Below are positions 57,404-64,000 of a stretch of DNA of 64,000 nucleotides, piece after piece (positions within the stretch are counted from its first letter, which is position 1; each line of letters begins with the position of its first letter). The translations under genes were made by a program, and so were the position numbers. This DNA comes from an uncultured Atopobiaceae bacterium (GTDB lineage: Bacteria; Actinomycetota; Coriobacteriia; Coriobacteriales; Atopobiaceae): contig CAKVON010000009.1 in assembly GCA_934792625.1 (NCBI GenBank), forward strand, positions 1-64,000. Reading direction: 5' to 3'. The notes beneath the pieces are model-generated. The model made no database searches and was not told the origin of the DNA. It worked only from the letters and a program-made list of their open reading frames with translations.

Positions 57404-59767
57404 CTATAGCCCATCCTTTTGGACGAGCGATTGGTGGACGTCCACGAGGGCGTCATCATGTGTCGCGTCGAACAGGGCAACCACCAACTGGCAGCATACG
57501 GGGAACACGCCCTCGTCGCAGGCGACGCGCGCCATCGCCATCATGTCGGCGAGGGCCTTTGCGTCCAATCCGAGGGGGATGTTGTTGTCCAGCAGAATCC
57601 TGGCGGTTTCCGCCTGGTTTTTCGGGACCTTGATGTCCTTCTCGTTCTCCAAAAGCTCCTCGAGTTCCTGGCGTGCCATGGGGACGATCTCGGTGTCCCA
57701 GGCAAGGGCGCGCGTGTAACAAGCGACAGACAACTCGTTGTTGCCGAGCTTCCACTCGAAGAAGGCGAGCCTGTACTGAAGCAGGGCCGCGTCACGCGCG
57801 GAGGTTACGAGCGGTAGGAGCTCCTTGATGAGCTCGATCGCGTCGTAGAGCTTGCCCTGCCTCTCGAGCACGCGAAGGTGGGCCATCAACGCCTCGACCG
57901 ACAGGGGCGCAATTTCCTTAAGCCGCTCCAGGTGTTGCCGGGCCTCCTCGATCTGGTCCATCAGGACGAGCTCGCGCGCGATAAAGAGATGTGCCTGATA
58001 GTAGGCGTCAGGAACGAGACAAACCTCGCGTGCGTCGCCCGCGTTCAGCAGGTTGTACCTGATGCGCTCGGAAAACGAGTTGAAGAAGCGCCATACGCGG
58101 GAGGAATCGTCGTCATAGGTCTTGGCCGCGTCGATGGGACGCAACGCATCGCGCATGATTTCGATGGCTGCCTGTGGGTCGCGTTCACTATCGGACCCGT
58201 TGAGAAGTGCCGCGGCCCTGAGGGTCGCCTCGTCAAGGCTGCCTCCGCGGCAGAACGCGCGCCTGAGGGCCTGCGTGTCCCCAACGTCAATCGTCCCCTC
58301 GACCAGTTGCCTGCTCGTGCGCTCGCATGCCTCGGCGACGGTTGGGTCAGTGGCCTGGGCACGCTCCTCCATGAGGGCTGCCACCAGGTCCGAGGTGCTC
58401 TCGTAGTCATGCGCGACGATGCGCCTGAAGGCCTCGTCGCGGGCGGTGGATTCGTTGAGCGCGAGGTCGGACAGGCGGCGTGCCCCGCATGTGATGCGCA
58501 TGGCCTGGGAGGACTCCTCGTTTCTGAGATCGGGCATGCGTAGGCAGTCGGCGACCGTGAACAGGTCGTCGTCGATGGTGAAGAAGGGCGTTGTGTTGTC
58601 TTGGCCGCCGTTCTCGCTCGCACGCACCCACTCGGCCTGGGGCAGCTTGCCGGAGGTGGGGTCGGTGGTGTCGGCAAACCTGATTGCCTCGTACAGGCGG
58701 ACGTGGTCGAGCTCCATGGACAGGAGGGTGTTGTCTGTACGACTGTCGGTCGCGTTGACCACAAGCCGCGTCAGTGCATGGGACTTGTCGGCGTCAAGGA
58801 CGCCGCGTGCCACGAGAAGGCAGTTTGCGAAGGTGACACGCCTTGCGAGGGCCTCGCGTTGGCCGTCGTCCTGCGTGATGCCCGCGAGGCACAATGCCGG
58901 CGTCGGCTCGATGTGGAGGCATGCCGTCCCACGCGTGAGGTCGCAGCGGAACCTGTAGCTGATGCGGAACGGGTCGGGAAGCGACTCGACCCAATCGGCC
59001 ACACCCAAGCGGATGTCCCATTCGCCCGCGTGCGGTTGCGAGAGCGATCCCGCGATTGAGCTTGCTGTGGGGTAGGGGACTGGCGGTCGCCAGCTGTCGC
59101 GGGGCTCGAGGTTCTGTATGCCGGCAATCGTCGCGATTGGGTTCGCTTCTGGCGCTCGGCAGAGGTTGAGGATTGCCTCCAGTGCGAGCTGGCGCTCGTA
59201 GCCCTTGTCGCTCAAGCGCGCGGCGGGCATCCAGAACTGGTCGCTGCGGAAGAGGCAGTCGCAGGTGATTGGCGTCTCGCTTTCCCATTCGAGAACGCCC
59301 AGGCACTTCGCCATCGAGGCGAGCCTGCTTGCGGTGTCGCCCGAATACGCCTCGGGATGGCCTGCGAGTTCCCGAATGGTCCCGACGACATCGTCTGACC
59401 TCGCGATCATCGCGTCGAGGTCTGTCGCGGCCGTATCGTTCGTATCGAGCTTGTCGGCGGAGGCTTGGGAGTCGTCGTCGACAGGGGTGGGTACCACGGG
59501 CGCCGTAGGAAGGGGACAGGACGGCGATTTGGCATCTTCTGGCGCGCCTTGGCGCGTCTCCGCGAGCAACGCGCGGCTTGCGGAGATGAGGGTGACGCCC
59601 GTAGCGAGCATGAGCAGTCCCAACGCAAGGAACAAGCCCGCGTCGGTCCCTGCCGTCGCGTCAACGCTCAGAATTACGCCACTGGCAAACAAGAGGATTC
59701 CCAGCAATAGCTGGGGCACACTCAAGACGATGCCGGTGATTGAAATGGCGCGACGGTTCTTGCTCAC
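57404..59767 (-). CDS. Large membrane protein of unknown function
   Basis: 787 residues. Two adjacent TM helices near the N-terminus (about 10-32 and 43-65), a Pro/Ser/Asp-rich linker (70-115), then a long soluble region. Residues about 590-720 look like TPR-type helical repeats ([60 protein letters not shown]). The middle (150-560) matches no family I know. Codon use is a little less GC-biased than neighbours. Likely tethered with the soluble part in the cytosol. Start GTG 59767 follows AAGGGAG; TAGAAT (59794-59799, minus) is a possible -10. Divergent from uvrB. Confidence 0.75.
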   Translation of the reverse strand: MSKNRRAISITGIVLSVPQLLLGILLFASGVILSVDATAGTDAGLFLALGLLMLATGVTLISASRALLAETRQGAPEDAKSPSCPLPTAPVVPTPVDDDSQASADKLDTNDTAATDLDAMIARSDDVVGTIRELAGHPEAYSGDTASRLASMAKCLGVLEWESETPITCDCLFRSDQFWMPAARLSDKGYERQLALEAILNLCRAPEANPIATIAGIQNLEPRDSWRPPVPYPTASSIAGSLSQPHAGEWDIRLGVADWVESLPDPFRISYRFRCDLTRGTACLHIEPTPALCLAGITQDDGQREALARRVTFANCLLVARGVLDADKSHALTRLVVNATDSRTDNTLLSMELDHVRLYEAIRFADTTDPTSGKLPQAEWVRASENGGQDNTTPFFTIDDDLFTVADCLRMPDLRNEESSQAMRITCGARRLSDLALNESTARDEAFRRIVAHDYESTSDLVAALMEERAQATDPTVAEACERTSRQLVEGTIDVGDTQALRRAFCRGGSLDEATLRAAALLNGSDSERDPQAAIEIMRDALRPIDAAKTYDDDSSRVWRFFNSFSERIRYNLLNAGDAREVCLVPDAYYQAHLFIARELVLMDQIEEARQHLERLKEIAPLSVEALMAHLRVLERQGKLYDAIELIKELLPLVTSARDAALLQYRLAFFEWKLGNNELSVACYTRALAWDTEIVPMARQELEELLENEKDIKVPKNQAETARILLDNNIPLGLDAKALADMMAMARVACDEGVFPVCCQLVVALFDATHDDALVDVHQSLVQKDGL

Positions 59768-59835
59768 CCAAAACTCCCTTCGTAGGTCCGTCCATTCTAT
59801 CCTGTGGCAAGACAGTAATTCCTCGCGTCATGATA

Positions 59836-59871
59836 CGAACATTTGTACTAGTTCATATGATTGGGTAGACT
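59836..59871 (+). promoter_or_regulatory. uvrB promoter with LexA-like SOS box
   Basis: -35 TTGTAC (59843-59848), 17 bp, -10 TAGACT (59866-59871). Over the -35 sits CGAACATTTGTACT (59836-59849), close to the Gram-positive/actinobacterial SOS box CGAAC-n4-GTTCG, with the second half degenerate. Repression by LexA and release on DNA damage would fit uvrB. Confidence 0.7.
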
Positions 59872-59894
59872 GTTCCCAGATGATGGGAGGACTC

Positions 59895-62087
59895 ATGCAA
59901 GATGTTGCGGGAGAGCGTTTCGGTGCGGAGCTCAAGCGCTTCGGCGTCCAGAAGGGTGACGTGCCCCTGACCGTGTCCTCGCCCTACGACCCCGCAGGCG
60001 ATCAGCCCCAGGCGATCAAGGCTCTGGCGGAGGGTGTGGAGGAGGGCCTTCGCTACCAGACCCTCATGGGCGTCACGGGTTCCGGCAAGACGTTCACCAT
60101 GGCCAAGACCATCGAGGCCGTGAACAAGCCCACCCTCATCATGGAGCCGAACAAGACTCTCGCCGCCCAGGTCGCCGGCGAGATGCGCGAGATGTTCCCC
60201 AACAACGCGGTCGTCTACTTCGTCTCGTACTACGACTACTATCAGCCCGAGGCCTACGTCCCGCAGTCCGACACCTATATCGAGAAGGACTCCTCGATCA
60301 ACGAGGAGGTCGAGAAGCTCCGTCACCAGGCGACGTCGAGCCTTCTGTCCAGGCGTGACGTCATCGTCGTCGCCTCGGTCTCGTGCATCTACGGCATCGG
60401 CAGCCCGCAGGACTACGCGGGTCTCGCTCCCAACGTCGACAAGTCCGTCCCCCTCGAGCGCGACGACTTCATCCGCAGCCTGATTGACATCCAGTACGAC
60501 CGTAACGACTTCGACCTGTCTCGCGGCACCTTCCGCGTGCGGGGCGACACCGTCGATGTGTTCCCTCCCTATGCCGAGAACCCCATCCGCTTCGAGTTCT
60601 TTGGCGACGAGGTCGAGGGCATCTCGGAGGTCGACTCGACGACCGGCGAGGTCATTCGCGAGTTCGACGCCATTCCCGTGTGGCCGGCATCCCATTACGT
60701 GACCGAGCGTCCCAAGATCAACCACGCCCTCGAGACGATTGACGACGAGCTTCGCGAGCGCCTGGCCGAGCTCAAGGCCGACGACCGCCTGCTCGAGGCC
60801 CAACGCCTCCAGCAGCGCACGGCATACGACCTCGAGATGCTCGAAAACATGGGCTACTGCAATGGCATCGAGAACTACTCGAGGCACCTGGACGGGCGCA
60901 AGCCCGGCGAACCGCCCTTCACGCTCATCGACTACTTCCCCAAGGACATGCTCTGCATCATCGACGAGTCCCATGTCACGGTCCCGCAGATTCGCGGCAT
61001 GCACGAGGGTGACCGTTCCCGTAAGGTCACCCTGGTGGAACACGGCTTCCGCCTGCCAAGCGCCCTGGACAACCGACCCCTTCGCTTCGACGAGTTCGAG
61101 AGCCGAATTCCTCAGTTCATCTATGTCTCGGCCACCCCGGGTGATTACGAGGAGAGCGTCAGCCAGCGCACGGTCGAGCAGATCATCCGACCGACGGGCC
61201 TTCTCGACCCCAAGATCGACGTGCGTCCCGTTCGCGGCCAGATCGACGACCTCGAGTCCGAGATCAAGACCCGCGTCGCCCGCAAGGAGCGCATCCTGGT
61301 CACGACGCTTACCAAGCGCATGGCCGAGGATTTGACCGACCATCTCCTGGACGAGGGGATTCGCGTCAACTACATGCACTCCGACACGGCGACGCTCGAT
61401 CGCGTGGACATTATCCGCGACTTGCGCCAGGGCAAGATTGATGTTCTGGTTGGCATCAACCTGCTACGTGAGGGCCTGGACATCCCCGAAGTTTCGCTCG
61501 TAGCCATTCTCGACGCCGACAAGGAGGGCTTCCTGCGAAACCGCCGCTCACTCATCCAGACGATGGGCCGCGCTGCGCGAAACGCCTCGGGCGAGGTCGT
61601 CATGTACGCCGACACGATCACCGATTCCATGCGCGAGGCGATTGACGAGACGCGCCGTCGCCGTGCCCTCCAGGAGCAGTACAACGTCGAGCACGGCATC
61701 GAGCCCAAGACCGTGAGAAAGGCCATCAACGACATCTCAAGCTTCATTGCCGAGGCGTCGGACAACGTTGGCAAGCGCTCTCGCAAGGACGGCGAGTTCT
61801 ATACCCCCGCCACGACCACGACCGCCGAGCAGGTCGCTGCGGAGCTCGCCGAGTTGCCGCGTGACGAGGTCGCACGCCTCATGGACACGCTCGAGGAGGA
61901 GATGGCCGCGGCATCCGAGGACATGGACTTCGAGCGTGCCGCCGCGGCACGAGACCAGCTGGTCGAGCTCAAGGCGATGGTGGAGGGTACGTCCGAGGAG
62001 GACATCATGCGTCGGCTCAAGCAGACTGCGCGAAAGGGCAGCGCGCATGCGACGCGTCGGCCTTACCGCAAGCATCCCAAGCACTAG
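59895..62087 (+). CDS. uvrB: UvrABC system protein B
   Basis: 730 residues. Walker [11 protein letters not shown] near 47-56, the beta-hairpin [12 protein letters not shown] that clamps damaged DNA, helicase motifs including [14 protein letters not shown] and QTMGRAARN, and a C-terminal UVR domain ([18 protein letters not shown]) that contacts UvrC. It verifies lesions in nucleotide excision repair. ATG 59895 follows GGGAGG. The C-terminus beyond UVR is a basic 25-residue tail. Confidence 0.97.
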   Translation: MQDVAGERFGAELKRFGVQKGDVPLTVSSPYDPAGDQPQAIKALAEGVEEGLRYQTLMGVTGSGKTFTMAKTIEAVNKPTLIMEPNKTLAAQVAGEMREMFPNNAVVYFVSYYDYYQPEAYVPQSDTYIEKDSSINEEVEKLRHQATSSLLSRRDVIVVASVSCIYGIGSPQDYAGLAPNVDKSVPLERDDFIRSLIDIQYDRNDFDLSRGTFRVRGDTVDVFPPYAENPIRFEFFGDEVEGISEVDSTTGEVIREFDAIPVWPASHYVTERPKINHALETIDDELRERLAELKADDRLLEAQRLQQRTAYDLEMLENMGYCNGIENYSRHLDGRKPGEPPFTLIDYFPKDMLCIIDESHVTVPQIRGMHEGDRSRKVTLVEHGFRLPSALDNRPLRFDEFESRIPQFIYVSATPGDYEESVSQRTVEQIIRPTGLLDPKIDVRPVRGQIDDLESEIKTRVARKERILVTTLTKRMAEDLTDHLLDEGIRVNYMHSDTATLDRVDIIRDLRQGKIDVLVGINLLREGLDIPEVSLVAILDADKEGFLRNRRSLIQTMGRAARNASGEVVMYADTITDSMREAIDETRRRRALQEQYNVEHGIEPKTVRKAINDISSFIAEASDNVGKRSRKDGEFYTPATTTTAEQVAAELAELPRDEVARLMDTLEEEMAAASEDMDFERAAAARDQLVELKAMVEGTSEEDIMRRLKQTARKGSAHATRRPYRKHPKH

Positions 62088-62270
62088 GGGTTCGGTTCTA
62101 GTTAGGGTATTGGGGTTTATTCGTGCGTACGCATGCGGCTGGTACCCGCATGTGCGGACTAACGCTAAAGTGGTGACTCACTACGACTGCACCCGCCCGA
62201 AGGCCATCGGACCCGCGCGTTGCCCCGTGACGCGCGTCGGCGGGCTGCCCGACCAGGGGGAGAAAGACCC
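62088..62270 (+). other. Intergenic region before the GtrA gene
   Basis: 183 nt without a gene. It contains an inverted repeat GCATGCGG/CCGCATG(T)GC around 62131-62153 and a TAAAGT hexamer near 62165; no firm promoter can be named. Confidence 0.4.
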
Positions 62271-62729
62271 GTGCACGGTCACAAGATCGATCCAGAGAAG
62301 AAGGCCTCCCTGGCCGAGACGCTCGTTCAGTTCGTGCGCTACGGCATGTTCGGCGCGCTTTGCTCTGCCACTGACACAGTCATCTTCTGGTTTCTGACCA
62401 GTCTCTTCAAGATCAACCCGCTCCTTGCGAACGTCTTCAGCACCTCTGTCGGCGTCGCGATGAGCTTCTACTTCAACCGTCGCTTCACCTTCAAGGTCCG
62501 CGACAAGACCGGCAAGCGCTGCATCGCGTTCTTCTCGATCGGCCTATTGGGCTTGTTGGTGTCCGAGGGCATCATTGGGACCGGCATGCACGTCTTGCCA
62601 GGCCTGCCGCCCGTCTTCGTGAAGCTGCTCGCGGTCATGATCGTCGGGTGCTTCCAGTTCTTCCTCAACCGCAACATCACGTTCCGTACCGTGGTCGACG
62701 CGCAGGACGACGACGACGAGATCGTCTAG
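62271..62729 (+). CDS. GtrA family membrane protein
   Basis: 152 residues with four TM helices (roughly 25-45, 50-70, 84-104 and 112-132). FVRYGMFGALCSATDT, VAMSFYFNRRFTF and FQFFLNRNITFR are GtrA-like; these proteins are thought to help move polyprenyl-linked sugars across the membrane. The C-terminus is very acidic. No glycosyltransferase adjoins. Start GTG 62271 follows GGGGGAGA. Confidence 0.88.
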   Translation: MHGHKIDPEKKASLAETLVQFVRYGMFGALCSATDTVIFWFLTSLFKINPLLANVFSTSVGVAMSFYFNRRFTFKVRDKTGKRCIAFFSIGLLGLLVSEGIIGTGMHVLPGLPPVFVKLLAVMIVGCFQFFLNRNITFRTVVDAQDDDDEIV

Positions 62730-62738
62730 CCATTCCTG

Positions 62739-62765
62739 TTGCCAATCGCCGCGGGCGGTTGGCAA
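62739..62765. other. Hairpin between convergent genes
   Basis: TTGCCAA (62739-62745) pairs with TTGGCAA (62759-62765), inner CGCC/GGCG. No T-run. It may act as a shared weak stop. Confidence 0.45.
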
Positions 62766-62798
62766 TTGCCGCGATCGGCCCGCAGCTGCCTGGATCGC

Positions 62799-64000
62799 TT
62801 AGCGGCTGCCGGGATCGAGGGTTGCCGTGAGGGCCCGTGCCACGCGGATGCCGTCGGTCGCCGCGCTCATGATGCCACCGGCGTAGCCGGCACCCTCGCC
62901 CGCGACCCACAGGCCCTGACAGCTTACGCTCTCGCAGGTCTCGCCTCGCGTCACGCGAACGGGGGAGCTCGAGCGACTCTCGATGCCCGTGAGCACGGCG
63001 TCGCTCGCGTCAAAACCATGCAACCTGTGAGCCATGTCGGGAATGGCCGCCCGAAGCGTGTCGGCCACGTAGTCCGGAAGGCACGGCTCGACGCTTCCCC
63101 AGGTAACGCCGCGTGGGTAGGTGGGCTCCACGCGGCCGCCCGCGCTCGAGGTCGCGCCCGACAGGAAGTCCCCGACAAGCTGTGCCGGGGCCACGAATCC
63201 GCCGCCACCAAGCTCGAAGGCCCTGGCCTCGCACTCGCGCTGCAGGCGCACGCCCGCCAGCGGGTCATCGCCCGGAAGGTCCTCCGGGCGCACGTTCGCC
63301 AGAAGGCCCGAGTTGGCGTTGCGACCGTCACGGGCGGCCAGGCTCATGCCATTGGTCACCACGTGTCCGGGCTCGCTTGCCGCCGCGACGACGTAGCCGC
63401 CGGGGCACATGCAGAACGAGAAGGCGCTCCTGCCGTTTTGCAGGTGGCTCACCAGCTTGTATGGCGAGGCCCCCAGGGAGGGCAGCCCCGCGAAGCGCCC
63501 GTACTGCGCACGGTCGATGTCGGCCTGCAGGTGCTCGATGCGCACGCCCATGGCGAAGGTCTTGCGCTCCAGGGTCACGCCGCGCCTGGCGAGAAGTTCG
63601 AACACGTCGCGTGCGGAGTGGCCGCATGCGAGAACGACATGCGAGGTCGGGACGCGCTCCTCGATCACGAGGCCCGTCTCGGCGTCGCGCGTCTCGAGCG
63701 TCACGGCACGCACGCGCCCGTCGCTCGCGTCCAGGTCGGTCATGCGGCAACGGCAGCGCACTTCTCCACCGAGGTCGCGAATCTGCCGGCACAGGTCGTC
63801 CACGACCCTCGGCAGGACGTCGCTTCCCACGTGCGGGTGGGAGTCCCACAGGATGTCGCGCCCCGCGCCCGCGTCCACGAACGTCTCGAGGATCAGCCTG
63901 TGCAGCTTGCTCTTGGTACCCGTGGCGAGCTTTCCGTCCGAGAAGGTCCCCGCGCCGCCGACGCCAAACTGGATGTTGCTCTCGGGGTCGAGCTCGCCTG
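62799..64000 (-). CDS. FAD-dependent oxidoreductase (COG2509 type), 5' end outside window
   Basis: About 400 residues of the C-terminal part; the frame is open to the window edge, so the N-terminal start is missing. The visible beginning, SNIQFGVGGAGTFSDGKLATG, and later HVVLACGHSARDVF and FCMCPGGYVVAA are typical of the large FAD-dependent dehydrogenases of this uncharacterised family; the end GLWVAGEGAGYAGGIMSAATDG closes the FAD fold. A CMCPGG cysteine pair is kept. Substrate unknown. A GTG at 63878 can mimic a start but cuts through the conserved region. Confidence 0.85.
   Translation of the reverse strand, partial: GELDPESNIQFGVGGAGTFSDGKLATGTKSKLHRLILETFVDAGAGRDILWDSHPHVGSDVLPRVVDDLCRQIRDLGGEVRCRCRMTDLDASDGRVRAVTLETRDAETGLVIEERVPTSHVVLACGHSARDVFELLARRGVTLERKTFAMGVRIEHLQADIDRAQYGRFAGLPSLGASPYKLVSHLQNGRSAFSFCMCPGGYVVAAASEPGHVVTNGMSLAARDGRNANSGLLANVRPEDLPGDDPLAGVRLQRECEARAFELGGGGFVAPAQLVGDFLSGATSSAGGRVEPTYPRGVTWGSVEPCLPDYVADTLRAAIPDMAHRLHGFDASDAVLTGIESRSSSPVRVTRGETCESVSCQGLWVAGEGAGYAGGIMSAATDGIRVARALTATLDPGSR

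Noticed and set aside
62799..63878. Starting the FAD oxidoreductase at GTG 63878
   Set aside because: The conserved sequence SNIQFGVGGAGTFSDGK continues upstream in frame to the window edge, so the gene is truncated by the window, not short.

Overview
This is a 64 kb stretch of a GC-rich (mostly GGC, GAC and CTC codons) chromosome. Gene content and protein style point to the Actinobacteria, class Coriobacteriia (Collinsella/Olsenella/Atopobium relatives). The clues are PTS genes beside glutamate dehydrogenase, an anaerobic GlpA/GlpB/DUF1667 trio, Tat-type lipoprotein signals on ABC binding proteins, a queuosine pathway using QueH, and peptide uptake linked to peptidases. The genus is inferred. 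I see no prophage, insertion sequence or CRISPR array; this is core chromosome.

Layout. 0-8 kb: tRNA-Lys, Nudix hydrolase, tRNA-Arg, a soluble PTS block (EIIA, 1-phosphofructokinase, HPr-like protein, enzyme I), a lipid kinase, tRNA-Pro/tRNA-Gly and gdhA. 8-15 kb: mscS, then carAB behind a PyrR-type attenuator, a HAD phosphatase and a small unknown protein. 15-20.5 kb: queH, queA and tgt, interrupted by a tail-anchored coiled-coil protein and ptsH. 20.5-29.5 kb: a tight run secD-secF-RecJ/helicase fusion-rel-metallo-beta-lactamase fold. 29.6-33.7 kb: tRNA-Leu, DegV, an aminotransferase and infC-rpmI-rplT. 33.9-38.2 kb: a polar amino acid ABC transporter, a LysE exporter and a WecA/TagO-like transferase. 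38.4-45.9 kb: the glpA-like/glpB-like/DUF1667 operon, a 6S-like RNA, polA, rnhA and a heavy-metal-binding protein. 46-48 kb: a HAD hydrolase and rpsA, which is frameshifted here. 48.4-56.6 kb: a peptide ABC transporter followed by pepT and an M42 aminopeptidase. 56.7-64 kb: coaE, a large unknown membrane protein, uvrB with an SOS-like operator, a GtrA protein and a partial FAD oxidoreductase.

The genes suggest a fermentative anaerobe that imports peptides and amino acids, hydrolyses them inside the cell and passes amino groups through gdhA and the aminotransferase. It also runs sugar phosphorylation (general PTS proteins) and glycerol-3-phosphate oxidation.

The most unusual signals are: a dispersed intergenic motif, GCNCTTCTCGGCA (reverse TGCCGAGAAGNGC), often in inverted pairs forming hairpins at gene ends or sitting on promoters; a second, possibly related repeat family near 17.0-17.3 kb; a natural RecJ-helicase fusion; an ATA start codon for infC; a 6S-like RNA; and an apparent ~38-nt deletion in rpsA.
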